From assembly GCA_000611775.1 (NCBI GenBank), contig KK106981.1:7864023-7928022 (forward strand): 64,000 nucleotides of DNA. Direction: 5' to 3'. Positions 38,678 through 48,125 of the stretch are shown piece after piece (the first letter of the stretch is position 1; every line of letters begins with the position of its first letter). Made by a program: the position numbers and the translations under genes. This DNA comes from Umbilicaria muhlenbergii. Taxonomy: Eukaryota > Ascomycota > Lecanoromycetes > Umbilicariales > Umbilicariaceae. Below the pieces are notes generated by a model, which had not been told where the DNA came from, ran no database searches, and was given only the letters and a program-made list of their open reading frames with translations.

Positions 38678-39845
38678 ATGTTTGACATTCTTCCGAATCT
38701 ACTCTCGTAAGTAGTCGAGAACCCGCTGGGCTGCCCCTCGTTAGAGCATTACATGAAGCTTGTTTGCTATCGATAGCAAACGTTATCATCCCAGGCACAC
38801 CACACATACTAACAGACCTACAGCTCCATCATCACAATACTGTTCCCCATCTTCGCATCCTACAAAGCCCTACGAACATCCGACCCAGCGCAACTCACAC
38901 CATGGCTAATGTACTGGATCGTGCTCTCCTGCTTTTCCCTCGTTGAGTCCTGGACATGGTTCATCCTAGCCTGGTTCGCCCACCCCACCCGACATCTCCT
39001 CCCTCACTCACACCCACTAACCCCGCCCAACCCAACCCAGGCTCCCCTTCTACGCCTACCTCCGCCTCCTCCTCCTCTCCTACCTCGTCCTCCCCCAAAC
39101 CCAAGGCGCCCGCCTCATCTACCAAACCCACATCCACCCCTTCCTCTCCACCCACGAACACGACATCGACATCTTCATCTCCTCCGCCCACGACCGCGCC
39201 AAAGCAGCCGGCCTCTCCTACGTCAAACGCCTCGTCGACTTCATCCGCGAATCCTGCCTCGGCATGCCCCCCAGATCCCGCCCCGCCACCCCGACTCGCA
39301 AAGATAGCGGGGCGTCGTACGCGCAGAACCTGCTCAGCAGGTTCAATTTGCCGGCTGCGAGAGAGGGGCTGGCGGTGCCGGCCGCAGGGGACTTTTATGG
39401 ATTGTTGAGCACGGCGCTGGCGCAGGTGACGAGCGGGAGCGCGAGTCGGGAGATGCAAGCGGAGGAGATTAGCGCGAGCGGGACGTTGATACCGAAGGGG
39501 ATGACGAGCGCGGCGGAGAAGATGACCTTTCTCGAGACGCAGCGGGAAAGACTACGGGTTTTGCTGAGTGCGCTGGATAAAGAGGCGAGTAATCTTTCGG
39601 TCGAGGAACAGATCGAGAGGGATGTGGACCGCAGGCTTGGGGTGGAGAAGGTGGGGGAGGGGATGGCGAGGACTAAGAGTGAGGTTAGCTTTGAGGCGAT
39701 TGAGAGGGAGGAGGTGAAGAAGGAGGAGGTGGGGACGGGGGCGGGTGGGGGCAGTTGGATGCCGTGGGCTTGGGGGGCGAAACCGGCGGGGGGGAAGAAG
39801 CAGGGGGATGGTGGGAGGTCTACGGGCGTTGATGCGGGGTCGTGA
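38678..39845 (+). CDS. REEP/DP1/HVA22 (Yop1-related) ER membrane protein
   Basis: Reticulon-like hairpin protein expected to shape tubular ER. Exons 38678-38706, 38824-38973 and 39041-39845 give 327 aa. The HVA22 core: MFDILPNLLSSIITILF, FPIFASYKALRTSDPAQLTP, WLMYWIVLSCFSLVESWTWF, then LPFYAYLRLLLLSYLVLPQ and TQGARLIYQTHIHPFLSTHE. The hydrophobic segments fit two membrane hairpins. An amphipathic stretch (DIFISSAHDRAKAAGLSYVK) follows. The C-terminal 170 residues are an extension absent from short Yop1: a predicted coiled coil (KMTFLETQRERLRVLLSALD) and a Gly/Lys tail. Intron 1 is 117 nt and contains a 20-bp palindrome; intron 2 has a weak GTTCGC donor. The sense strand switches from C-rich to G-rich around 39300. 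Confidence 0.85.
38762..38781. repeat. Perfect 20-bp palindrome
   Basis: gtttgctatcgatagcaaac is identical to its reverse complement. It lies in the first intron of the HVA22-like gene. Confidence 0.85.
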
Positions 39846-40401
39846 GTGGTAGGCTGATGAATGTATGGTACTGACTGCGGGAACCGTTATGGATAAGAAG
39901 ATACAATGAACATCACTTCAATTTTGCGAAGACAGATACGAGACTGGAGTTGGTCCGACCTATTGCCATGTATTCTTGTGTAATCCGTTCGTCCCATCCC
40001 GTCTGTCGAGTCTGAGATCATTCACGCTGTCCAGCCCTAGGGTTACTCGTCCTACCGCCAGCGCCGATACCTTCCTCTCTGGCGGAACGGGAGTCCCAGT
40101 ATTGCGCCTGTGGTACTGGGATCCGGGTATATGTTTGAGGATTACTGGCAAATGATACCCAAGATGAAAGCGGTACAAGTTTGAGCAGTATGAGTGGGAG
40201 CACGAGGAGATGAAGTTCACAGCCCTGGTCGTCTGTGAACTTCAACCATGAAAGGATACTCCAAACAACATCTCGCTTTTAATACACACCATAGGATGGG
40301 TATACGTCATTGTGATAGATACTCAAGCACTAGGATGTTCTGCAGAGACAGTGCACCAAAGGCAAGTGGAAGATAGTATATAGTCAGCCCTCAACTCGTT
40401 T
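39846..40401. other. Convergent intergenic region
   Basis: 3' flanks of the HVA22-like gene and the minus-strand repeat gene. No gene seen. Confidence 0.5.
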
Positions 40402-41481
40402 TCAATCCGCTACCAAGTCCTGGCCAAAGTGAAGAATTTCACCATGGATTTTTTGACTAATGCTCAAGAATGTGCTAGATCCGATGGAAAGCATCATCAC
40501 AAAGTCTCCAGTGCCTTCATAGAATGTACGTCGACCGTCACAAGTCCGGACTGGGCCCTTTTGTAAAACGGTTGTGAAGCTCCTCCATTTCCCTCCTCCG
40601 TTTCGCGATTCCAAGGTCCCGTGCTTAACAGTATATTCAATGTAGGACTCGTAATCTCTTTCTTTCATACCACGAAGGTCGTAAAACGGTTCAACGGAGT
40701 CAAAGCTAGTGTTCTCAGGTGTGGGCGACACTTCATATCTTCCTTAGTAAAAAATGTAACATTTACGTTCCACCATTTTATACTTCAGAGCTTTGTCTTC
40801 ATTGACAGCTTTCTTATGAGAACGCCTGTATGTTACTGTCTTACGTTTCAGCTCGAGCGTATCGTCGTCTGAAGCTGAACTGGTGTCATCGGATTCAGAT
40901 TCTCTAGGCAGGACGCGCCCTTCTCTAGATGCACTTTTGCAGGGATTGCCACACTTACGACACTCCCTACCCTGCACTACATCTCCACCCTCTTCTTTTC
41001 GCCAATGGTAACCATGCTCGAAGTTACCAAGCCGGGGCGGCGGCTGGCGCTGGTACGGAAGCGGAGGAGTGGGCATACGTCGGTGGGGAGGAGTCGGAGA
41101 ACTATTTCGCCTGTTTTCGAAGGGAGGGTCAAACCGTGTGTCTGGCGGATGAGGTGGAGGTGGGGTGGAAGTCGGTCCGCGAATGTATGAGCGTGCTAAG
41201 TCATAACGGTGATTTCGAAAGGGCGCATGGTGCCCGAGGACGGAGTTAGAGCGAGGAGTTTGATTGTCCACAATATCAGATAGACGAGGAATGTCACGAG
41301 GACTCTCTTCTTCGTCCTCGGAATCGAGGCGCCACCAAGGCGTAGCAGACTTGGAGACGGCTGGAGTTTCGAGGCGCCACCAAGGCGTAGCAGACTCTTC
41401 TTCGTCCTCGGAATCGAGGCGCCACCAAGGTGTAGCAGACTTGGAGACGGACGGAGTTTCGGACTCCGAACTGTCACCCAT
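40402..41481 (-). CDS. Acidic Trp-repeat protein of unknown function
   Basis: Exons 41481-40784 and 40738-40402 give 344 aa. The N terminus has three SATPWWRL units separated by DSEDEEES spacers, encoded by a nearly exact 90-bp repeat. A Pro/Arg/His-rich middle (PPPPHPPDTRFDPPFENR) follows, then a paired-Cys motif (CRKCGNPCKSA) that could bind a metal, then an acidic patch and a basic patch (RKTVTYRRSHKKA). After the intron comes a more ordered C terminus with YDLRGMKERDYESYIEYTV and a GTGDFVMMLSIGSSTFLSIS strand-like stretch. The intron (45 nt, donor GTATAA, branch TTACTAAG) is inferred; without it the protein ends about 14 codons past the splice site. An in-frame ATG at 41583 is an alternative start, only 30 bp from the STAND-type domain gene. 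I know no family. Confidence 0.55.
41305..41460 (-). repeat. In-gene tandem repeat, 90-bp period
   Basis: A 66-bp block (41305-41370) recurs almost exactly at 41395-41460, and its 27-bp core gaggcgccaccaaggcgtag recurs a third time at 41369-41395. It encodes the WWRL repeats. The near identity suggests recent duplication. Confidence 0.88.
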
Positions 41482-41613
41482 CGTGTGGGCCGTTTGACTC
41501 GCGCAGGTGGTCTTAAATTTGCTCCCCTCTGCCTCAATTGGTCCGTCGTGGTGGGAACTAGGTCTAGTGCCCTCTGTCAGCATATTTCACTTGGCGCGCA
41601 CTCTTTGCTGTAT

Positions 41614-42363
41614 TTACATAACCTCGGGTTCGGTAGCATCCTGAGACTCCGCTCCCTCTGCGTCGTTGAGCTTTCCGTCCCCAAACCCGTGCGGTTCTTC
41701 TTCCTCAAGTAGTCCTTGGTCATTCAGCCGTTTTAGGTAATCCTTCAGAGGACTCTTGAACTTTTGAATACGGCGACTCGAGAACCCCTCCTTGATCAGT
41801 TCGTTTCTGAATTGGCGCCACATATCCTTATCGTCATCCGTGTATGTTGTCATGACAGAGGCCTCTCTCCTTCCCGCTCTTATCTCGGCTGCGAGAGCGT
41901 CGATCGCCTCTTTCATCCTTGGGAGCTCACCGACCCTCTTCTCCACACGTCCAATAGCACTGACAACAACCAAATTCAGGTAAGTGGACAATGACGAGGT
42001 GTGCAACGTCAGCTTGCTCCGTAGATCGCCTAAGTTCTTGTACCCTAATCGGAGGCGCTCCCAATTCGTCCAATGGCCTTTCCCCAATCCCTCATACTTT
42101 TCGACAATGTCGCGCAACTGAACGACCACCGAACCACAATTTCCGGTGATCGTGGCCAGTTGGCTGTAATCTGCATTTCCAGGGTTCAGCAGTGATCCAG
42201 GGAAATTCGCTTCAGCTTGGACTTTTCCTAGAACAATCGCAAGGCTGCCCAACTCGCCTGTGATCTCTGAGTACTCGCCGCAAGCATTCTTCCAGCTGCG
42301 ATAGGTCCGCGTAGTGAGCTGTACCAGAGAAATGATATCGCCGACGGAAAAGCCGAAAGACAT
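41614..42363 (-). CDS. Fungal STAND/NLR-type N-terminal domain protein, stand-alone
   Basis: Single exon, 249 aa, starting at MSFGFSVGDIISLVQLTTRT. This opening, followed by YRSWKNACGEYSEITGELGS, then VQLRDIVEKYEGLGKG and LRLGYKNLGDLRSKLTLHT, is the helical N-terminal domain often seen in front of NACHT or ankyrin modules in Pezizomycotina. Here no NTPase or repeat domain follows. The protein continues with DMWRQFRNELIKEGFSSRRI, IQKFKSPLKDYLKRLNDQG and an acidic tail ending EPEVM. Such domains occur in fungal self/non-self recognition proteins, but many stand-alone copies have no known role. It lies upstream of the repeat gene on the same strand. Confidence 0.72.
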   Translation of the reverse strand: MSFGFSVGDIISLVQLTTRTYRSWKNACGEYSEITGELGSLAIVLGKVQAEANFPGSLLNPGNADYSQLATITGNCGSVVVQLRDIVEKYEGLGKGHWTNWERLRLGYKNLGDLRSKLTLHTSSLSTYLNLVVVSAIGRVEKRVGELPRMKEAIDALAAEIRAGRREASVMTTYTDDDKDMWRQFRNELIKEGFSSRRIQKFKSPLKDYLKRLNDQGLLEEEEPHGFGDGKLNDAEGAESQDATEPEVM

Positions 42364-43190
42364 GATATTGGCACTTCGCACAAGAGCTAAGCATATCGGG
42401 GAAGACGGAATCTTCAGACTGTGGGAACTATATAGAACCCATGGCAGTACAAGGCTAAAGCACCAAACCGCCTGCGCTCGCACTTCCGATAGTACCCCAT
42501 GTCGTGGAACGACACTGATAGATGTCCGAAAGGAAAAACTTGCTCCGTGGTTATTGGAGCCATGAATGCCTCTCAAGAGCAGATTGACTCTCGTTAGTCA
42601 CACCCGGATAGAAACATGCCAGGTGGTTGAACGCACCATATTGACCTATAAGAAAGGCAACGGCGTGTAGACCGCTATTGACGAGCAAGCTTGCCTCAGT
42701 CGCTGGTCCCGTTTGTAAGACAGCCAGCGGCAGGTAAGCTACTCACTAGTCGGGTTCTTTTTGTGAGAGCTGAAAGCCCCATTGTGTTACAGCTGTCCAA
42801 GAGCCGATCAGCTGTTGTCAATTGACAGCCTTTTCAAGCACACTTCAGAGATGACAGAGGGCCTCCGTGTTGGTGTTTCGACCTGCTGAGACAAACATAA
42901 ACTGTGCGCCGCTAGCTGCTCGCTTCTGTTAGTCTGCATGCTGCTGGATGCCTTGTCGACGGGACCGAAACATGAATTCGATTCGCCCACGCCGATGTCA
43001 TGTGCCCATCCGTGCCATCTTAGATAGGCTGGATGATACCTCGATACATCCCCACGCAGTCTCGTTTGTACCATGCCGAAAAGAGAGACCTGACTCTAAT
43101 CCGTGCGTCCTGAAGAGCGATTGGCTAGGGGTCATGAGCGCCTGGAGTGCATGCACGCTTGCAGCCAGGTATAATCGTTCGCGATCTTTT
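42364..43190. other. Divergent intergenic region
   Basis: Between the STAND-type domain gene (minus) and the aldo/keto reductase (plus). The reductase frame is open upstream to 42948, but the peptide there is not family-like, so I take it as leader. Confidence 0.5.
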
Positions 43191-44156
43191 ATGAGCAGTT
43201 TAGCGACCATGGCCGGATCAATGATGAAGCCATTGGTGCTGCCACAAACCAGCTCAGACCAGCCTCCGACTACGATTCCGCGTTTTGTGTATGGGACAGC
43301 TTGGAAGAAAGAACGTAGCAGAGATCTTGTAGCCAAAGCTATCAAGGCAGGCTTTACTGGTGTGGATACGGCAGCCCAGCCTCGACACTATCGAGAAGAT
43401 TTGGTGGGCGAAGGTGTCAGGCGGGCTCTTGAAGAAGGGGAAATCAAAAGGGAGGACCTTTATATACAGACCAAATACACCCCCCCCGGAGGCCAAGATT
43501 CAAACAACCTGCCCTATGACCCGACTTCCCCGATAGAGGCTCAAGTACACGCCTCCATCGCATCATCACTACACCACCTGCGTACTTCAAACGATGATAC
43601 CGCCTATATTGACACTGTCGTTATGCATAGCCCACTTCCTACTATGCCTCTCACACTGACTGCTTGGCGGACCCTCGAAACTTATGTCCCTCACCGAATC
43701 CGCAACCTTGGCATCTCCAACACTGACTTGCCCACTCTTCGGAAGCTCTATGAAGCTGCAACCGTCAAGCCTGCCGTAGTGCAAAACAGATTCTACCCTC
43801 AAACTCATTACGATGTGCCCCTGCGCCGGTTTTGCGAAGAGAACGGTATTATATATCAGAGTTTCTGGACCTTGACCGGTAATCCAAAGCTGTTGAACTC
43901 AGCAGTAGTAGCGGAAGTGGCCCAGATGATTGGAGCGACAAAAGAAGTCAGCTTGTACTTGTGTGTTCTGGGGCTGGGAAAGGTGGTGGTATTGAATGGC
44001 ACCACAAGCGAAGAGAGGATGAATGAAGATCTGGATGGTTTGAGGATGTGGACAGAGTGGTACCAGAAAGATGAGAGCCATCAAGAAAAACGGCAGGGTT
44101 ATATGAATATATTCAGGAAGATGATTGGAGACTATGAGACCATTAACATCAACTGA
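43191..44156 (+). CDS. Aldo/keto reductase
   Basis: NAD(P)H-dependent oxidoreductase of the AKR fold; substrate unknown. Single exon, 322 aa from MSSLATMAGS; a second ATG at 43209 in a better context is equally possible. The catalytic set is visible: Asp in FTGVDTAAQPRHYRED with Tyr in HYRED, Lys in LYIQTKY and His in DTVVMHSPLP. RNLGISNTDLPTLRKLYEAA and VVQNRFYPQTHYDVPLRRFC form the later strands. The cofactor-loop region VLGLGKVVVLNGTTSEERMN looks typical. It resembles the fungal GCY-like branch with a PGGQDSNNLPYDP insertion. Confidence 0.88.
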   Translation: MSSLATMAGSMMKPLVLPQTSSDQPPTTIPRFVYGTAWKKERSRDLVAKAIKAGFTGVDTAAQPRHYREDLVGEGVRRALEEGEIKREDLYIQTKYTPPGGQDSNNLPYDPTSPIEAQVHASIASSLHHLRTSNDDTAYIDTVVMHSPLPTMPLTLTAWRTLETYVPHRIRNLGISNTDLPTLRKLYEAATVKPAVVQNRFYPQTHYDVPLRRFCEENGIIYQSFWTLTGNPKLLNSAVVAEVAQMIGATKEVSLYLCVLGLGKVVVLNGTTSEERMNEDLDGLRMWTEWYQKDESHQEKRQGYMNIFRKMIGDYETININ

Positions 44157-45425
44157 GATTATCTTAAACATTAGGGGAGCACGAGCGAATCTCATCTCCA
44201 CTGCCAGGGAGCTCAAGTCACCTCCCCCCAGACGCTGTCGCCTACACGTACACTATCAACAGGTTCCGAGCTGGATGGGCATGTGCTTCTCATGACATCC
44301 TTATGAAAGTATCCATCTAAGACAGTCAACTATCCACCGCTCACTCAGCATCGACACAAGAGGGCTATGATAGCACCAGACTGCGCAATATGCGGAGGGC
44401 CACTGAGTCAACGTCACTCCGGTGGACGGCTACTTTACATGGCAACGGACACTAAACTAGCTTCTGAAGAACAGCTGGTGGTGTGTTGCTTCCATATTCA
44501 CTGCCTTGCTTCAACAGGGGGCATTATATGTTTTCTCTAGCTTTCACCTCTGATTTTTCATTATCATGCCATGTGCTATCAACTTAGATGATCGTCACTG
44601 ATACTGGTATATTTTAGCGGCTCGATCACTTTAGTATCATTAGCAGACTCCATGCTCAGTGAGCCCCCCTAGTCAGTATTTGCTATTACTTGTGCTCACA
44701 GCGAAAAGCCTATCCATGCCCATAAATCGTCGACACATGACAAGGTCCCCCCGAAGGCAGATCAAAGCGTCTGTCATCATACCCTGTGGTTAGGTGGCCA
44801 GCAATCTTGCGCGGTACAGAAGTATTTCAGACAAGATTCAACATGACAAGCTTTATTCTGCAGAACACCAACCAGTTTTCCAATTTCTCCGGTCCACGGC
44901 TTCTTACTCAAGATTACCTTTCAACCCATGTCGTATTTCGTACACGAGACGCGAGCGTGTGTATACCAACCACTGTCGAGGAGCTGTACGGTATCTTTTG
45001 CCGCCGTGATCTACTGGACCGGGTGTGGTACCACGGTATCCTTGATCGTCGAGCGTTTAAGGCTAACAAAACTAGGGCTGCGTTGGTCACATGTGCGGAG
45101 CTAGATCTAGCTGGGTCAGAATAGGAACGATACTCTGGCAGATAAGGGTGCAAGTGGTACTGGTGCTATGTCTCTTGCTCTTCCTATTTGGGTGATCCTT
45201 GCCTAGTTACTTCGTTCACAACTATGGCAGGTAATAAACTCTACAGCCAGGCTCAAACTGACGCACGACCAGTGGCTCTGCCAGTGTTGTAAAATCCAAT
45301 GAATCCTTCGATATATACACTCTATAGACGCCCGAAATCTCTCCTGATACCTGAGTAATAAAAAGCCCCCCAGCTACAGACCAACACCAATACGATTCCC
45401 CAGCCTAACCCCCCCCCAATCCCAC
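44157..45425. other. Intergenic 1.3 kb
   Basis: A 94-codon ATG frame at 44843-45124 (MTSFILQNTNQFSNF) is the only candidate. It has no recognisable domain and I do not call it. Otherwise 3' flanks of two convergent genes. Confidence 0.45.
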
Positions 45426-46707
45426 CTAATCAATCTTCACCCCCCTCCCCCTCCCCGCCTCCAATTTCCCCAACTGAAACATCCTCTTAAACACCGCATC
45501 CATAGCCCCCACCCCCAAAAACGTACTCATCCACCAAACTAACCTCGTTTTCGCTCCCTCCCATATAAACCTTCTTTCCCCGAGCCCGAGCCAACCCCAC
45601 CACCCATCCCCCAACACCTTCCCCACCACGCGTCTCGCATACTCCCGATTCGGCATCGCCCCCTCCTGACTATGCCTCAACCTCCTCTGATAAGCCCTCT
45701 CCACCGGCCGATACAAACTCCCCGCGGGCAACCACCTCTCGGTCCGGTCGATCCGGCTCTGCACCCCGCCCGTCACGACCGTGACGACTTTGACGCCAAA
45801 GGGCTCGAGTTCGACGCGCAGCGTGTTGGAGTAGGCGTGCAGGGCGGCTTTGGAGGCGTTGTAGACGGAGCCGAAGACGTAGGGGATGAGGGCGGCGACG
45901 GAGCCGATCTGGACGATGGTGCCGCGGGCGGGGATCAGGAGCGGGGTGAAGAGGGCGCAGATGTGCATGACGGCGAGGGTGTTTGTTTGGAAGGTGGAGA
46001 GGGCTTCGGGGAGGGAGTTGTCCAGGGCGGGCATGGTGTAGTCTGGGGGGGTTGGCCCTGGCGGTTAGTGGCTTGTCTGTTGCGCTGGGGCCGTGCACGA
46101 AGACTGGAACTGCCACTTACTTCGGCCGGCGTTGTTGACGAGGTAGTCGAGGCCTTTGTCGCCCACTAGTGCTTTCACCTCTTCGAAACAGGCCTCGACG
46201 CTTTCGGGCTTGTCGACTTCGAGAGTCAGGCATTCGATGCCGAGCTCTTCGCTTAGGTCTCTGATGGAGTCTTTCGAGCGCGCTGTTGCGAAGACGCGGA
46301 GACCGCGGGCGTGGAACTCGCGGGCGAGGGAATTGCCGATGCCGCCGGGGGTGCAGCTGGAGACAGCGTTAGCGAGAGATGGTGGATAGAGTAGGTAGGG
46401 CGCAATGGCGGATGAAGTGGCACTTCTCAGAAGGAGGACCCCTCGGTAACTCAATGGGCAAGGGATAAAGGGGAGTCTTGGAGTGGCGGTTGTAGGGTTC
46501 CACTGCTTCCCGTAGCTCTTTATTGAATTTCCTCCGAATCTTTCTTGCTGGCCAAGTAGATAAAAGGGGCCCCCGGCTGCAGAGCGCGACTTGTTCTGTC
46601 CGTCCGCCTGAGCATTCAGGGAGGGCAGAGGGAGAAAAGTCCGGGGGACTGAGGGGAAGAGAAAGAACATACCCGGTGATGAGGACGGTTTTGCGAGGGT
46701 CGGCCAT
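45426..46707 (-). CDS. Short-chain dehydrogenase/reductase (AYR1-like)
   Basis: NADP(H)-dependent SDR most like 1-acyl-DHAP reductases of the AYR1 group, which act in lipid metabolism on ER or lipid droplets; substrate not certain. Exons 46707-46673, 46356-46121 and 46042-45426 give 295 aa. Cofactor motif: TVLITGCTPGGIGNSLA, formed only after splicing intron 1. Also LDYLVNNAGR, then NYTMPALDNSLPEALSTFQT. The active site is SVYNASKAALHAYSNTLRVE, with a preceding Ser in IVQIGSVAAL. The C terminus has a hydrophobic amphipathic tail (WMSTFLGVGAMDAVFKRMF). Intron 1 is 316 nt, far longer than the window average, with CTAAC branch and TCTCCAG; intron 2 is 78 nt. Confidence 0.87.
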
Positions 46708-47447
46708 GGTGGAACTCAGGAGTGTAGCACGTTGGAGGTAAGGTGTAGAAATGGTTCCAGTGTAGTTTCCGGAGGGTTTGCAAAGGGACTCAAGTTCAAT
46801 TCTAGCCGAGCAGCCGGATATATACGCGAACTGCTCACTAAAAAGTGACTAATTCCTACACCGCCAAATGGTACAGGCCTGGCAGACAAAAGATCAATGT
46901 TCCGACTACCGAGGCTCGCCAGGGTCTAGCTGCTATTTCTGCTCCTCAGCCTTCCCATTCGATGTTTGTTATCGATAAGGTAAGCAACGCAACTGCCGTC
47001 ACTCCAGCAAGACCAGATGCCAGGCGCACCATCAAACCAATGGGCAGTCCGCAGCTAGGTCTTGGGACCTTGCCTTGATCAGTCATCAGTTGCATCTGAA
47101 CAGAAGCCATGTGCGCGCATGTATGGATGCAGCGACGGCTCTGCAACTCTCGAAGTTAATCACCGTCGTTGATTGCTCCTAGAGCTGTCTTTGGCTGGGC
47201 CCTTGATGGCGCCATCGCTCTCCGCACGCCTAATTGGGCTTCATTGAGAACGTCCGGGGAAATAAGATGTTCGACGCGCGCAAAGACATGAGCAGGCACA
47301 TCGACCAAGATAAATCTCGCAGTTGCAGTTATCTTCGAATATCTGATACCGAACATACTTATTACATCTCAGCGACTGAACGCGAGGTCGAAAACTGTCT
47401 CCAAGCTTGGCTACCTTCATCAACGAGCTGTCACCTATTTGTGCAAG
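46708..47447. other. Divergent spacer SDR / carbonic anhydrase
   Basis: Promoters of both genes; no gene seen. Frames at 46845-47078 and 47234-47518 are treated as chance. Confidence 0.45.
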
Positions 47448-48057
47448 ATGTCTACCCCAGTCCAACAAAACTTGGTGTCCAAGAACAAGCAGTACGCTTC
47501 CGACTTCACGCAAGGTGACCTAGCAGTGCCGCCAGCGAAGAAGTATGCCGTAGGTAAGTCTTGCAACTAGCTTCTCTCAATAAGGATCCCCACCAGGCCA
47601 TACAGGTATCAATCTCCCATCACCGTTGCTAATTCCTTCTCTTCATTTCATAGTGACCTGCATGGATGCCCGCATCGACCCTGCCGCTGCCTACGGCATC
47701 TCACTGGGCGACGCCCACGTCATCCGCAACGCCGGCGGCAACGCTCGCGACGCCCTGCGCTCCCTCGTCATCTCCGAACAACTGCTGGGCACGACGGAGA
47801 TACTCTTGATCAAGCACACCGGTTGCGGCATGTTGACCTTCACGAACGAGGACGCGCATGCCGTGGTGGAGAAGAACCTCGGAGCAGAGGCGAAGGAGGA
47901 GTTGGCGGGGTTGGACTTCCAGCCGTTTCCGCAGTTGGAAAAGGCGGTGGAGGATGATGTGAACTATCTGAAGGTGAGCAAGGCGATTCCAGACAGCGTG
48001 AAGATTAGCGGCTGGGTCTATGAGGTTGAGACTGGGAAGGTGAAGTCCGTCGTGTAG
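47448..48057 (+). CDS. Beta-class carbonic anhydrase
   Basis: Zinc enzyme interconverting CO2 and bicarbonate. Exons 47448-47553 and 47654-48057 give 169 aa, the short form of the family. Zinc ligands: Cys in VVTCMDARIDP, and His and Cys in IKHTGCGMLTF; Asp/Arg of CMDAR form the usual catalytic dyad. RNAGGNARDALRSLVISEQL is characteristic. The first exon (MSTPVQQNLVSKNKQYASDF) shows no clear mitochondrial presequence, so the protein is probably cytosolic. The 100-nt intron joins YAV|VTCMD in phase 1. The stop lies 68 bp from that of the convergent dicarboxylate transporter. Confidence 0.92.
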
Positions 48058-48125
48058 ACCTTGGTCTATCCAATGTAGATCAGAGATATCAATGTTTTCC
48101 CCATCGAAAGAACAGTCCCAGTACT

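Noticed and set aside
41614-42363. Calling the STAND-type domain protein a heterokaryon-incompatibility gene
   Set aside because: No NTPase, repeat or effector domain follows, and many such single-domain proteins have no known role.
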